From positions 1,175,501 through 1,239,500 of the forward strand of contig NZ_CP016294.1 in NCBI RefSeq assembly GCF_001704155.1: 64,000 nucleotides of DNA. Direction: 5' to 3'. The notes below the pieces were generated by a model. The model made no database searches. It saw only the letters and a program-made list of their open reading frames with translations, and had not been told where the DNA came from. Positions 6,687-16,219 of the stretch are shown here, piece after piece. Source of the DNA: Stenotrophomonas rhizophila. GTDB taxonomy: Bacteria; Pseudomonadota; Gammaproteobacteria; Xanthomonadales; Xanthomonadaceae. The number at the start of each line of letters is the position of its first letter. The first letter of the stretch is position 1. A program made the translations under genes and the position numbers.

Positions 6687-8600
6687 ATGTCCTATCTCGT
6701 CCTTGCCCGCAAGTGGCGTCCGAAGCGTTTTGCCGAGCTGGTAGGCCAGGAACACGTGGTCCGTGCGCTCAGCAATGCGCTGGACAGCGGCCGGGTGCAC
6801 CATGCATTCCTGTTTACCGGCACCCGAGGGGTCGGCAAGACCACCATCGCGCGCATTTTCGCCAAATCGCTGAATTGCGAGCAGGGCACCAGCGCCGATC
6901 CCTGTGGCCAGTGCCCGGCCTGCCTGGATATCGATTCCGGGCGTTACATCGACCTGCTGGAGATCGATGCCGCGTCCAACACCGGCGTGGATGATGTCCG
7001 CGAGGTGATCGAGAACGCCCAGTACATGCCTTCGCGCGGCAAGTACAAGGTCTACCTGATCGACGAAGTGCACATGCTGTCCAAGGCGGCGTTCAATGCG
7101 CTGCTGAAGACTCTGGAAGAACCGCCGGAACACGTGAAGTTCCTGCTGGCCACCACCGACCCGCAGAAGCTGCCGGTCACGGTGCTGTCGCGCTGCCTGC
7201 AGTTCAACCTCAAGCGGCTTGACGAGGACCAGATTCAGGGCCAGATGACCCGGATCCTGGCCGCCGAAGAAATCGAATCGGACCCGACCGCGATCGTGCA
7301 GCTGGGCAAGGCCGCCGACGGCAGCCTGCGTGATGGCCTGTCGCTGCTCGACCAGGCCATCGCCTATGCCGGTGGCGCGCTCCGCGAAGACGTGGTGCGC
7401 ACCATGCTGGGCACCGTGGACCGCACCCAGGTGGCGGCCATGCTTGAGGCCCTGGCCGACGGCGATGGCGTGCGCCTGCTGCAGGTGGTGGCCGCGCTGG
7501 CCGAATTCTCGCCCGACTGGAGCGGCGTGCTGGAAGCGCTGGCCGAAGCCCTGCACCGCATCCAGGTGCAGCAGCTGGTGCCCGGCGCCCAGGCCGACGG
7601 CGAAGGCATCGATGCCGCCGCCTTCGCCCAGCGCCTGCGCCCGGAAGTGGTGCAGCTCTGGTACCAGATGGCACTCAGTGGCCGCCGCGACCTGCACCTG
7701 GCTCCCAGCCCGCGCGCCGGCTTTGAAATGGCCGTGCTGCGCATGTTGGCGTTCCGCCCGGCCGCTGCGGTGCCGCCGGTGCCGCGTGACCCAGGCACAG
7801 GGACCGAGGTGGGAAGTGGTTCGCGCGGTGCCGGGCAGGGTGGCATGGCCGCCGCGCCGGCGGCCGTGGCCGCTCCCGTCGCCGCCGCCTTGGCCGCGCC
7901 TGTGGCCGCTTCGGCACCGGTGGCCCCTGCTGCGCCCGTGGTCGCCCCGGCCGCGCCGAAACCGACACCTGCACCGGCAGCAGAACCCGCCGCCGAAGAC
8001 GATCTGCCGCCGTGGCACCAGGCCGGCAGCGACGAGCGTGATGAAGCGTTGGCGGTGGAACTGGCCAGCCCCGACGCCGCCATGGCCGCGCCGTGGGAAG
8101 CCCCGCCGGTACGCGCGCCCGCGCCCGTCCAGGCGGTGGCACCCGCGCCGCGCCCGCAGGGCATCGCCATCAGCCCGTCGCCTGCGGCCGGCAATGCCGG
8201 CCCGGTCGCGCTGGCCTCGGCTGAAACCTGGCTGGAACTGGTTGCCCAGAGCCAGCTGAATGGTCCGTCGCGGCAGCTGGCCGCGCATGCGGCCTTCATC
8301 GGGTTCCAGCACGGCGTCTTGAAACTGGCCGTATCGCCCGGATTTGAGTACCTGTGTTCGGACCGTTCGCTGGCGGCCCTGACCGAGGCCCTGTCGGGCC
8401 CGCTCGGGATGACCCCGAAGATCGTGATCGAACATGGCAACGCCGAGGCCGAAACGCTGCACCAGCGTTCCGACCGCCAGCGTGGCGAGCGACAGCAGGC
8501 GGCCGAAACCGCCTTCATGGCCGACCCGTCGGTGCAGCTGCTGATCCAGCAGCATGGCGCCCGGGTCGTGACCGATTCCATCCGTCCTTTTGATGAGTAA
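6687..8600 (+). CDS. dnaX: DNA polymerase III subunit tau
   Basis: A 637-residue clamp-loader ATPase that opens the beta sliding clamp and tethers polymerase cores. Walker A GTRGVGKT is at residues 45-52. The zinc module uses Cys64, Cys73, Cys76 and Cys79. The DExx-type LIDEVHML and sensor motif follow. An Ala/Pro-rich linker occupies about residues 375-520, then a C-terminal alpha-binding domain. I see no A-rich slippery heptamer, so a frameshifted gamma as in E. coli is not evident. ATG 6687 gives the canonical [12 protein letters not shown] start; an upstream in-frame extension is rejected. It heads a dnaX-ybaB-recR unit. Confidence 0.98.
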   Translation: MSYLVLARKWRPKRFAELVGQEHVVRALSNALDSGRVHHAFLFTGTRGVGKTTIARIFAKSLNCEQGTSADPCGQCPACLDIDSGRYIDLLEIDAASNTGVDDVREVIENAQYMPSRGKYKVYLIDEVHMLSKAAFNALLKTLEEPPEHVKFLLATTDPQKLPVTVLSRCLQFNLKRLDEDQIQGQMTRILAAEEIESDPTAIVQLGKAADGSLRDGLSLLDQAIAYAGGALREDVVRTMLGTVDRTQVAAMLEALADGDGVRLLQVVAALAEFSPDWSGVLEALAEALHRIQVQQLVPGAQADGEGIDAAAFAQRLRPEVVQLWYQMALSGRRDLHLAPSPRAGFEMAVLRMLAFRPAAAVPPVPRDPGTGTEVGSGSRGAGQGGMAAAPAAVAAPVAAALAAPVAASAPVAPAAPVVAPAAPKPTPAPAAEPAAEDDLPPWHQAGSDERDEALAVELASPDAAMAAPWEAPPVRAPAPVQAVAPAPRPQGIAISPSPAAGNAGPVALASAETWLELVAQSQLNGPSRQLAAHAAFIGFQHGVLKLAVSPGFEYLCSDRSLAALTEALSGPLGMTPKIVIEHGNAEAETLHQRSDRQRGERQQAAETAFMADPSVQLLIQQHGARVVTDSIRPFDE

Positions 8601-8606
8601 CACGAC

Positions 8607-8927
8607 ATGCGCGGCAACATCGCCCAACTGATGCAGCAGGCCCAGAAGATGCAGGAAAACCTGCAGAAGGCCCAGGAAGAACTCGCCAAGCTGGAAGTCA
8701 CCGGCACTGCCGGCGGCGGCATGGTCAGCGTGACCCTGACCGGCGCCAAGGAGTGCCGCAAGGTGCGCATCGATCCGTCGATCCTGTCCGATGCGGAAAT
8801 GACCGAAGACCTGGTCGCGGCCGCCTTCAACGACGCCTCGAACAAGATCGATGCCGAATCCAAGAACCGCATGGGCTCGGCCACGGCCGGCATGCAGCTG
8901 CCGCCCGGCATGAAGCTGCCGTTCTAA
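8607..8927 (+). CDS. ybaB: Nucleoid-associated protein YbaB/EbfC
   Basis: A 106-residue DNA-binding protein that dimerises into a tweezer-like structure. The N-terminal helix [20 protein letters not shown] and the glycine-rich strand [14 protein letters not shown] are diagnostic, and the C-terminus ends in a short [12 protein letters not shown] tail. It starts six bases after the dnaX stop and ends two bases before recR, the usual dnaX-ybaB-recR arrangement linking replication and recombination repair. Confidence 0.96.
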   Translation: MRGNIAQLMQQAQKMQENLQKAQEELAKLEVTGTAGGGMVSVTLTGAKECRKVRIDPSILSDAEMTEDLVAAAFNDASNKIDAESKNRMGSATAGMQLPPGMKLPF

Positions 8928-8929
8928 GC

Positions 8930-9526
8930 GTGAGCCTGCCCCTGCTCGAACAGCTGATCGAGGCCTTCCGGGTACTGCCCGGGGTGGGTCAGAAGACCGC
9001 CCAGCGCATGGCCTACCACGTGCTGGAGCGCGAGCGCGAGGGCGGCAGAAAGCTGGCCGAGGTCCTGGCCAAGGCGATCGAACGCATCGGCCATTGCGCG
9101 CAGTGCCGCGATTTCAGCGAAACCGAAATCTGCGCGGTGTGCGCCAATGGCAGCCGCGAACGCCAGCAGCTGTGTGCAGTGGAATCGCCGGCCGACCGGC
9201 TGGCCATTGAAACCGCCACCGGGTTCCGCGGCGTGTACTTCGTGCTGCAGGGGCGGCTGTCGCCGCTGGACGGCGTCGGCCCGCGCGAACTCGGCCTGGA
9301 CCAGCTGGAAGCACGGCTGGGGCAGGGCGAGGTGCAGGAGCTGATCATCGCCACCAGCGCCACCGTCGAAGGCGAGGCCACCGCGCATTACCTGGCGCAG
9401 CTGGCGCGCGCCCACAAGGTGCGGCCCAGCCGGCTGGCGCAGGGCCTGCCGCTGGGTGGCGAGCTGGAATACGTGGACCGCGGCACGCTGTCGCACGCGT
9501 TCGGCACCCGTACCGAAGCAACCTGA
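8930..9526 (+). CDS. recR: Recombination mediator RecR
   Basis: A 198-residue protein that acts with RecO to load RecA on SSB-coated gaps. An N-terminal helix-hairpin-helix ([20 protein letters not shown]) is followed by a four-cysteine zinc finger (CAQCRDF...CAVC) near residues 57-72 and a Toprim domain beginning [14 protein letters not shown]. The GTG at 8930 was chosen because RecR proteins begin SxPLLEQLI; a longer in-frame extension overlaps ybaB and is not real. It is the last member of the dnaX operon. Confidence 0.97.
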   Translation: MSLPLLEQLIEAFRVLPGVGQKTAQRMAYHVLEREREGGRKLAEVLAKAIERIGHCAQCRDFSETEICAVCANGSRERQQLCAVESPADRLAIETATGFRGVYFVLQGRLSPLDGVGPRELGLDQLEARLGQGEVQELIIATSATVEGEATAHYLAQLARAHKVRPSRLAQGLPLGGELEYVDRGTLSHAFGTRTEAT

Positions 9527-9561
9527 CCACCGGCGTTGCCGGCAACCCTCAAGGTGACCCC

Positions 9562-9921
9562 ATGTCTGAAGACACCCTGTTCGGAAAGATCATCCGCCGC
9601 GAAATTCCGGCCACCATCGTCTACGAAGATGACGAGGTGCTGGCGTTCAAGGACATCGCGCCGCAGGCGCCGGTGCACGTGCTGTTCATTCCCAAAAACG
9701 AAGCCATTCCCACGCTGGATGACGTGCAGCCCTCGCAGGCGCACCTGATCGGCAAGCTGGCGCTGGCGGCGGCAGAGTACGCGCGCCGCGAGGGCTTCGC
9801 GCAGGATGGCTACCGCATCGTCATGAACTGCCGCGAGCACGCAGGGCAGACGGTGTTCCATATCCATCTGCACCTGTTGGCCGGCGCGCCGTTGGGGCAC
9901 TTCGGTACGCCGAGTGCATGA
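9562..9921 (+). CDS. HIT-family (HinT-like) purine nucleoside phosphoramidase
   Basis: A 119-residue cytoplasmic protein. The histidine triad is FHIHLHLL, with His100, His102 and His104; the middle residue is expected to be the nucleophile that forms a nucleotidyl intermediate. The opening DTLFGKIIRREIPATIVYED is typical of the HinT branch, which cleaves AMP-lysine or AMP-NH2 phosphoramidates. It is 35 bp downstream of recR and ends directly in a strong terminator, so it may be cotranscribed or monocistronic. Confidence 0.94.
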   Translation: MSEDTLFGKIIRREIPATIVYEDDEVLAFKDIAPQAPVHVLFIPKNEAIPTLDDVQPSQAHLIGKLALAAAEYARREGFAQDGYRIVMNCREHAGQTVFHIHLHLLAGAPLGHFGTPSA

Positions 9922-9953
9922 AAAAAAATCGCCCCGAAGGGCGATTTTTTTTT
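9921..9953. terminator. Bidirectional intrinsic terminator
   Basis: AATCGCCC-CGAA-GGGCGATT with eight A on one side and nine T on the other. It serves the convergent HIT gene and the slp-family gene, whose last codons overlap it. Confidence 0.92.
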
Positions 9954-10476
9954 ACCACCAACCCCAACCGCGGTAGCCCCAGCCGGGACCCCAACCCGGG
10001 CCCCACGGGCCATACGGGTAGACCGGCACCACATCCACCTGGCGCTGTTCCGGCCACAGGTAGATCACGTCGGCCTCCAGCTTGGGCAGGCGGTACTCGT
10101 AATCGCCGATGCGGGTGTTCTCGTAGCCGGCGATCTTGCCGATGAAGGTCACGTCGCGGCCTTCCTCGAACACGGCCGGATCGTAGAAGCCGGCACGGCA
10201 GGCCACGAAGCGGCCATCGCTGGCGTCATTGGAGCTGGTGTTCGGGCGGCCGCTGCCATTGAGCGGGCGCGACAGCAGCTGGAAGCAGGTCTGGCCCTGG
10301 CCCGGGGTGGTTTCGATGATGCGGCCGCCCCAGCGGACCGGCGTGCCCACCTGCTGGGTGGCGACCGAATCGCGTGGGCTGACCACGCTGAACTGCCCCT
10401 GCAGCGGTTTGGGGGCCGTGGCACAGGCGGCCAGCGCCAGCGACGCGGCAAGGGGAAGCAGGATCTTGACGTTCAT
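9952..10476 (-). CDS. Slp-family outer membrane lipoprotein
   Basis: A 174-residue lipoprotein. The signal peptide ends in the lipobox LAAC with Cys18, and residue +2 is Ala, consistent with sorting to the outer membrane. The mature part has the Slp layout (VRWGGRIIETTPGQGQTCF and RDVTFIGKIAG). The tail is rich in Tyr, Pro, Gly and Trp. Slp proteins are stress- or starvation-induced in E. coli. The start overlaps the stop of the tgpA-like gene by 4 bp, so it is the last gene of the moxR operon. Confidence 0.9.
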   Translation of the reverse strand: MNVKILLPLAASLALAACATAPKPLQGQFSVVSPRDSVATQQVGTPVRWGGRIIETTPGQGQTCFQLLSRPLNGSGRPNTSSNDASDGRFVACRAGFYDPAVFEEGRDVTFIGKIAGYENTRIGDYEYRLPKLEADVIYLWPEQRQVDVVPVYPYGPWGPGWGPGWGYRGWGWW

Positions 10477-12419
10477 GAGGTTGCTCCGGTGGACGGGCGA
10501 TGCCTGTGCAGGTCACGCACGAGTGAAGGGTCGAGCTCAGCGCCAGCGTAGCGCGCGTGAACGAAACGCTGGCTGAGCGGAATCAACGCCGGGTCGGGAC
10601 GTTGCCGGTGGACGCGCTGCGCCCACTCCGTGGCGGTTTCCGCAGGTTCCCGGGCCAGGCCATGCCGCGCGTAACGCCGCCCCAGCCGGTGCCAGGCCCG
10701 CAGCAGGGGATCGCGTTCGCGCTCCCCGCGGGCCAGCAGCCATGCCATCCAGCCTAGCGCGCCGCCTGCGAAGGCGATGAAAATGCCAACCAGCTGCGCC
10801 GGCTCCAGCTTGTCGATGCCAAGGGGACGCAGCAGCTGCTGCTGGCGGTTGGCGTCGAAGGACAGCACCAGGTCGTTCCAGCCGCGGCGCAGGAAGTCGC
10901 CCACCTGGCCCAGCTGCAGCCAGCGGCCTTCCAGGGTGGTGCCGGCGCCGTCGCCCAGGCGGTCTTCCAGCGTGTCATAGATGCGCTCGGGCGCGACCGC
11001 CGCGGTCGGATCCACCCGTACCCAGCCGCGCTGCGGCAGCCACACCTCGGCCCAGGCATGCGCGTCCATCCGACGCACCACGTAGTAGTTGCCGTAGGGA
11101 TTGCGCTGGCCGCCGGCAAAGCCGGTGACCACCCGTGCGGGGATGCCGGCACTGCGCATCAGCACCACGAACGAAGAGCTGAAGTGCTGGCAGAAGCCGG
11201 CCTGCTGGTCGAACAGGAACTCGTCCACGCTGTGCCGGCCCGGTGCCGGCGTTGAAAGCGTGTAGGCGAAGCGCGAGCGGATCCAGTCCAGCGCCCGCGC
11301 CACGATGGCGGCATCGTTGCTGCCCGCCTCCTGCCGCCACTGCCGGCCCAATGCCGCCGTGCGCGGATTGAGGTCGGGCGGCAGCTGCAGCGCCAGCTGG
11401 CGCTGGAACGCGCTGAGCGGCTCGGTGTACGCCGCCGCCGGTGCCGACTGCAGGCGCCAACGGGTGAGTGCCGACAGGTTGCGATCGCTGCGCAGGCTGT
11501 AGGTGCCATCCAGCGTGGTGCCGGCCGGTGCCTGCAGGGGCAGGTCCAGCGCCACCAGCTGTCGGCGATCGGTGGGCTCGTAATCGATCTGGTAGTCCCA
11601 GCGCGCCGCGCCGCGGGTCACCGGCGGTGGCGGGCGTCGCTCGCTGTAGGGATCGCGGTCCCAGCGCCGACCGTCGAAGCGGGTCATCACCGGGCCGCGC
11701 CAGTAGCGCTGCTCAGGCGGGGGCGCGGCGCCGGTGAAGCTCACCCGCAGCGCGGTGGCATCATCGGCCATCAGGTCCAGCCACTCGGAAGGTTCCATGT
11801 GGTCGGACAGGCCAGGCTTGCCCACCGCGCGGTCCGGCAGCCCCCACAGCGGCTCGCTCAGCCGCGGGAACAGCCAGAACGCGGCCAGCGCCAGCGGCAG
11901 GCCCAGCGCCACCAGCTTGCCCACCCCGCGCATCTGTTCGGCCAACGCGGCGCCGGGCGCATGCCCTTCCGCGCGCGCCAGGCGCTGCAGGGTGAGCAGC
12001 GTGGCCAGCGCCGCCAGTACCGCCAGGCCCATTGTCAGCGGGCCCTGGTCGAGCAGGAACGCAGCGAACGGGGCGAACAGCGCAAAGCCCAGCAGGCTGC
12101 GCGCATCGCGCAGGCTGCGCAGCTCGCTGGATTTCAGTGCCAGCATCGCCGCCAGCAGCGCACAGCCGGTATCGCGGCCCGGGCGGGCGCCCATCTGCCA
12201 GTAGATCGCGGCCAGCATGCCCAGCACCAGCAGCACGCGGACCGGACCGGGCAGCACGCGTTGCCCGGACGCCAGTGCGGTGAGCACCGCCGCTACGGCG
12301 AACACGCTGGCCAGCAGCGGCGTCAGCTGCAGCAGCAGTGGCACCAGGGCCAGCGCCGCGCTGGCCAGGGTCCAGCGGCGGGCGGCGGGGGACAGCAGCG
12401 GGGCGGAAGGGTCAGCCAT
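10473..12419 (-). CDS. TgpA-like membrane transglutaminase (DUF3488 + transglutaminase core)
   Basis: A 648-residue inner-membrane protein. About seven hydrophobic helices (DUF3488) fill residues 10-200. A periplasmic transglutaminase-like domain follows, whose Cys is in AGFCQHFSSSFVVLMR, His in MDAHAWAEVWLP and Asp in VRVDPTAAV. Another membrane helix near residue 555 and a cytoplasmic tail (DUF4129-like) end it. In Pseudomonas the homologue TgpA is essential and periplasmic. It overlaps the DUF58 gene by 8 bp, so MoxR, DUF58 and TgpA are coexpressed. Confidence 0.93.
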   Translation of the reverse strand: MADPSAPLLSPAARRWTLASAALALVPLLLQLTPLLASVFAVAAVLTALASGQRVLPGPVRVLLVLGMLAAIYWQMGARPGRDTGCALLAAMLALKSSELRSLRDARSLLGFALFAPFAAFLLDQGPLTMGLAVLAALATLLTLQRLARAEGHAPGAALAEQMRGVGKLVALGLPLALAAFWLFPRLSEPLWGLPDRAVGKPGLSDHMEPSEWLDLMADDATALRVSFTGAAPPPEQRYWRGPVMTRFDGRRWDRDPYSERRPPPPVTRGAARWDYQIDYEPTDRRQLVALDLPLQAPAGTTLDGTYSLRSDRNLSALTRWRLQSAPAAAYTEPLSAFQRQLALQLPPDLNPRTAALGRQWRQEAGSNDAAIVARALDWIRSRFAYTLSTPAPGRHSVDEFLFDQQAGFCQHFSSSFVVLMRSAGIPARVVTGFAGGQRNPYGNYYVVRRMDAHAWAEVWLPQRGWVRVDPTAAVAPERIYDTLEDRLGDGAGTTLEGRWLQLGQVGDFLRRGWNDLVLSFDANRQQQLLRPLGIDKLEPAQLVGIFIAFAGGALGWMAWLLARGERERDPLLRAWHRLGRRYARHGLAREPAETATEWAQRVHRQRPDPALIPLSQRFVHARYAGAELDPSLVRDLHRHRPSTGATS

Positions 12420-13368
12420 GCGGCATCAGCGCCAGTGCGCGTTGGCAGAGGTGGTGGTGGCTGCTGCCCTGGCTAGGACCCAGCGCCGGTTGGCCGGGGA
12501 GCTGCAGCGTGTAACGGCGGCCCTCGCGTTCGGCCAGGTCGACCCAGCGCGCCAGCCGCGAGATCTTCATTTCCAGCGGCAGCGGACCCATCTGCCGCCA
12601 GTCCAGTAGCACATCCACGCCCAGCGGCCTCTCGTACTCGCGTACCAGCAGCGTGTCGCGGCGTGCGGAGTGTTTCCAGGAAATGCTTCGCTGCGGGTCG
12701 CCCGGCCGGTAGGGGCGCAGCTGGTGCAGTTCATCGCCACTGGCATGCACGCGGGTGTGCAGCGGGTCGCCATCGCCCTCGGGCAGCGGCGGTGGCTGCT
12801 GCTCGGGCGCGGCGTAGACCAGCAACGGCGTGTCCGGCCACACCCATGACCATGCCCGCACCAGCCCCAGCGGCTGGGTGGTGGAAATGCGGATGCGGTC
12901 CACGTCCAGCCAGCCGCGACGCGTGGTGGGCAGCAACAGGTCCACTTCGATCTGGTCGGTATCCACCAGGTGCCCGTAACCCTGGCTGTCGCCAAGCGCC
13001 AGCACCAGGCCGCGGCGCACGCGCGTATCGGCACGCGACAGGTTGATGCGCAGGCGCAGCGTGGCGCCGGCCACCACCGGTTCGGCCGACACCGCATCGA
13101 TCTGCAGGCCCGACAACTGCAGGTGCGCGCTGAGCGCGCTGGCAACCGCCACCGTGGCCAGCAGCAGCGCCAGCAGCAACGCCGGGTTGTTGTTGTAGTT
13201 CAGCGCGCCCAGCAGCATCGTCCCCAGCAACAGGGCCACGAACAGGCCGAAGCGGGTCGGCAGCACGTAGATGCGGCGGCGGTCCATGCGGCGCGGCAGG
13301 CTCTCCGGCTGCCGTGGCCGGGCCATCAGTACCAGCCTGCGCCAGCGGTCTCCCCAGCCGCTGCGCAC
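12412..13368 (-). CDS. DUF58 domain protein (MoxR partner)
   Basis: A 318-residue membrane protein. Two helices near residues 38-75 (LFVALLLGTMLLGALNYNNN and the following LALLLATVAVA) anchor it. A beta-rich region follows, then the DUF58 core with RPYRPGDPQRSISWKHSARRD near residue 218 and the vWA-like strand VDVLLDW. The GTG at 13368 directly abuts the moxR stop; an internal ATG at 13325 (MARPRQP) is an alternative. DUF58 proteins pair with MoxR AAA+ ATPases in assembling or maturing envelope or metalloprotein complexes. The precise role here is unknown. Confidence 0.9.
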   Translation of the reverse strand: MRSGWGDRWRRLVLMARPRQPESLPRRMDRRRIYVLPTRFGLFVALLLGTMLLGALNYNNNPALLLALLLATVAVASALSAHLQLSGLQIDAVSAEPVVAGATLRLRINLSRADTRVRRGLVLALGDSQGYGHLVDTDQIEVDLLLPTTRRGWLDVDRIRISTTQPLGLVRAWSWVWPDTPLLVYAAPEQQPPPLPEGDGDPLHTRVHASGDELHQLRPYRPGDPQRSISWKHSARRDTLLVREYERPLGVDVLLDWRQMGPLPLEMKISRLARWVDLAEREGRRYTLQLPGQPALGPSQGSSHHHLCQRALALMPHG

Positions 13369-14322
13369 TCAGTCCACCGGAACGGTCTGGAGGATGGCGC
13401 GGGCCAGCGCCGGTCCGGTGCTGGCCTCGGCTTCGGGCACCAGCCGATGTCCGGCCACCGCGATGAACAGCGTCTGCACGTCTTCGGGCACCACGTGGGT
13501 GCGGCCCAGCAGCAGGGCATGCGCTTTGGCCGCACGCAGCAGCGCCAGCCCCGCGCGCGGCGACAGGCCGACCCGCACGCCGGCGTGCTGGCGGCTGCGC
13601 GCCAGCAGTGCCTGTACGTATTGGATCAGCGCTTCGCTGGCATGCACCTGGCTGACCGCATCGCGCAGGGCACGCACCTGGTTGTCATCCAGGCAGGCGG
13701 TGGCCTGTGCGATCAGGTGGCGGCGGTCGGTGCCGCGCAGCAGCTCGCGTTCGGATTCGGGGTTGGGATAGCCCAATGCAAGCCGCAGCAGGAAGCGGTC
13801 CAGCTGCGAATCGGGCAGCGGGAACGTGCCCGAAAGATCTACCGGGTTCTGGGTGGCGATCACGAAGAAGGGATCGGGCAGTGGATGGGTCACGCCATCA
13901 AGGGTCACCTGCTGCTCGGCCATCGCTTCGAGCAGCGCGCTCTGCGTACGTGGCGGCGCGCGGTTGATTTCATCGGCCAGCAGCACATGCGTGAAGACCG
14001 GGCCGGGATGGAACTGGAACTGGCGACTGGCGGCCTCGTAAACCGAGACGCCGAGCACATCGGCGGGCAGCAGGTCCGAGGTGAACTGCACGCGCTGGAA
14101 GCCCAATCCCAGGCTGGAGGCCAGCGCGTGGGCCAGCGTGGTCTTGCCCAGGCCGGGCAGGTCCTCGATCAGCAGGTGCCCACCGGAGAGCAGCGCGACG
14201 AATGCCAGGCGGACTTCATGGGCCTTGCCCAGCACCAGCCCATTGACCTGGTCCTGCGCGTTGCGCAGGGACTGTCGCAGTTCTTCGGGTAGCATGGCGG
14301 GCACGCGGGGCGAAGTATCCAT
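13369..14322 (-). CDS. MoxR-family AAA+ ATPase
   Basis: A 317-residue ATPase. Walker A is in LIEDLPGLGKTTLAHALA at about residues 57-64, Walker B is VLLADEINRAPP, and the sensor segment FFVIATQNPVDLSGTFPLP is diagnostic of the MoxR group. A C-terminal lid domain carries RVGLSPRAGLALLRAAKA. It heads a four-gene operon (MoxR, DUF58, TgpA-like, Slp-like). Its start is only 40 bp from the divergent GT39 gene, and TATAGAAT on the minus strand could be its -10. Confidence 0.94.
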   Translation of the reverse strand: MDTSPRVPAMLPEELRQSLRNAQDQVNGLVLGKAHEVRLAFVALLSGGHLLIEDLPGLGKTTLAHALASSLGLGFQRVQFTSDLLPADVLGVSVYEAASRQFQFHPGPVFTHVLLADEINRAPPRTQSALLEAMAEQQVTLDGVTHPLPDPFFVIATQNPVDLSGTFPLPDSQLDRFLLRLALGYPNPESERELLRGTDRRHLIAQATACLDDNQVRALRDAVSQVHASEALIQYVQALLARSRQHAGVRVGLSPRAGLALLRAAKAHALLLGRTHVVPEDVQTLFIAVAGHRLVPEAEASTGPALARAILQTVPVD

Positions 14323-14362
14323 GTCCGTCTCGTGTCGATGATTCCTTCGATTCTATAGAGCA

Positions 14363-16204
14363 ATGCAGGGCGAACAACGCGCACGCACAATTTTTTTGGT
14401 GTTGTGGACGCTCATCACGGCCGTCAAGCTCGTGGTGGCCGCGCGTCTGCCCTTGTTCGTGGACGAAGCGTTCTATTGGCAGGAAGGCCAGCACCTGGCC
14501 GCCGCCTATTCCGATCTGCCCGGGCTGACCGCCTGGCTGGCACGCCTGGGCGTGGAGCTGGGCGGCAACCACGTGCTGGCGCTGCGCCTGCCGTTCCTGG
14601 CGATCGGCGCGATGCTGCCGTGGCTGGTCTCACGCATCGCTACCCGCTGGTTTGGCGCGGTGGCGGGCTGGCAGGCAGGCAGCCTGACCGTGTTGATGCC
14701 CCTGTCGGCCACGCTGGGCATGCTGGCCGTGCCCGATGTGCCGATGGCGCTGGCGGCGGTGCTGTGCCTGGATGCCGGCGCGCGCCTGCTGCGCAACGTC
14801 GATGCGGCGGCGGCGGTGAAGCTGTCGTTGGGGCTGGTGATCGGCGCGCTGAGCCATTACCGCTTCATCGGCGTGATCGTGGTCGGTTTCATTGCCCTGC
14901 TGCTGTTGCCGCAAGGGCGGCGCACGCTGCGTGATCCGCGCGTGTGGGTCGCGCTGGCGGTGGGCGTGATGGCCTGGCTGCCGCTGCTGGCGTGGAATGC
15001 CGACAACCAGGATGCCGGCCTGAAGTTCCAGGTGGTCGAACGCCACCCGTGGGCATTCCAGTGGAGTGGCCTGTGGTTCCTGGTGATCCAGCCGATGCTG
15101 GTCACGCCGATCCTGTGCATCGCGATGTGGAAGGTGGCGCTGGCCGGCACCCGTTCCGGCGGTGGCGCGCGCGCGCAGTGGCGCTACTTCGGCCTGGTGG
15201 GGGCGGTTTCCACGCTGGCAATTTTTGCGCTGGGTTTCTTCACCGACGTGGAGCGCATCAGCTTCCATTGGCCGTTGCCTGGCTACCTGGCGCTGCTGGT
15301 GGCGGTGCCGGTGGTGCTCAATGGCTGGCCGCGCTGGCTCCGCCGCACCGGCTGGTGGCTGGCCGGCGCAGGGCTGGCACTGGCGTTCTCCTATTACCTG
15401 GTGGCCTCCAGTCCGGGCCTTCGCGAGCAGCTGGCCGGCGACAAGTATTACCCGCGCAATTTCGCCGGCTGGGCGCCGTTGGCCGATGAGGTGCGCAAGG
15501 AGCTGGCGGGCATGCCGCCGGGCACGCGCGTACTGGCCGGCAACTTCAAGGTAGGGGCCGAGCTGGGCTTCCAGCTGCGCGATCCACGCATCGAAGTGCT
15601 GCGCCACCCGCTCAACGACAAGCACGGCCGCACCGCGCAGCTCGGCCTGTGGGGCCTGCTGCACGATGGCCAGCGCGATGCGCCGATGCTGCTGGTGCTG
15701 TCGCCCAGTGACCAGCGTTACCGCGACCTGCTGGAGCGCTACCACGACATCTGCGCGCAGGTGGGGCCGTTGCCGCCGCCGCGCGTGGTCAGCCAGGACC
15801 ATGGCTACCAGCGCTTCCTGCTGTTCAAGCTGCCTGCGCAGCGCATCGATGGCCCCTGCGTGACCCCGGCCATGGCCTGGGTGGATGCGCCCCTGCAGGA
15901 TGAGAAGGTGGCCGAGCGCATGGACGTGCGCGGGTGGGCGTTCAAGGACGGGGTCGGGCTGTCGCGCGTGGCGCTGTCGATCGATGGCCAGCCGGTAGGC
16001 GATGCGGTGTACGGCCGCGCGCGTGACATCACGGCCGCGTGGAAGATCTCCACCGATCCCCAACACCCGCACGTGGCCTTCGATGCCACGCTTGATACCC
16101 GCCAGCTCGCGCCGGGCAAGCATTGGCTGGGCATGACGCTGTATGGCAACGATGGCAGCGTGGAGCAGTGGCAGGAACAATCTTTCATCGTTCCGGCCCG
16201 CTGA
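14363..16204 (+). CDS. ArnT-like GT39 glycosyltransferase with C-terminal Ig-like domain
   Basis: A 613-residue inner-membrane enzyme of the GT39/GT83 superfamily, which transfers sugars from polyprenyl phosphates. The periplasmic acidic motif after helix 1 is LPLFVDEAFYWQEGQHLAAA. About ten hydrophobic helices follow to residue 360. Residues about 375-510 are a soluble periplasmic domain, and the last 100 residues (RMDVRGWAFKDGVGLSRVAL and on) look like an Ig-like beta-sandwich. Acceptor unknown; lipid A or a surface glycan is possible. The ATG lies 6 bp after a TATAGA, so the leader may be very short. Confidence 0.85.
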   Translation: MQGEQRARTIFLVLWTLITAVKLVVAARLPLFVDEAFYWQEGQHLAAAYSDLPGLTAWLARLGVELGGNHVLALRLPFLAIGAMLPWLVSRIATRWFGAVAGWQAGSLTVLMPLSATLGMLAVPDVPMALAAVLCLDAGARLLRNVDAAAAVKLSLGLVIGALSHYRFIGVIVVGFIALLLLPQGRRTLRDPRVWVALAVGVMAWLPLLAWNADNQDAGLKFQVVERHPWAFQWSGLWFLVIQPMLVTPILCIAMWKVALAGTRSGGGARAQWRYFGLVGAVSTLAIFALGFFTDVERISFHWPLPGYLALLVAVPVVLNGWPRWLRRTGWWLAGAGLALAFSYYLVASSPGLREQLAGDKYYPRNFAGWAPLADEVRKELAGMPPGTRVLAGNFKVGAELGFQLRDPRIEVLRHPLNDKHGRTAQLGLWGLLHDGQRDAPMLLVLSPSDQRYRDLLERYHDICAQVGPLPPPRVVSQDHGYQRFLLFKLPAQRIDGPCVTPAMAWVDAPLQDEKVAERMDVRGWAFKDGVGLSRVALSIDGQPVGDAVYGRARDITAAWKISTDPQHPHVAFDATLDTRQLAPGKHWLGMTLYGNDGSVEQWQEQSFIVPAR

Positions 16205-16219
16205 TCGCCTGGGTCGGCG

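Noticed and set aside
6687..8600. Programmed frameshift in dnaX producing gamma
   Set aside because: No A-rich slippery heptamer with downstream stem was found in the expected region.
6624..8911. Long open frames on the minus strand opposite dnaX (over 500 codons each)
   Set aside because: They are antisense to a clear dnaX, lack family features and result from high-GC codon bias.
14630..16180. 516-codon minus-strand frame opposite the GT39 gene
   Set aside because: His/Gln/Arg-rich composition typical of a shadow frame; no motif or ribosome binding site.
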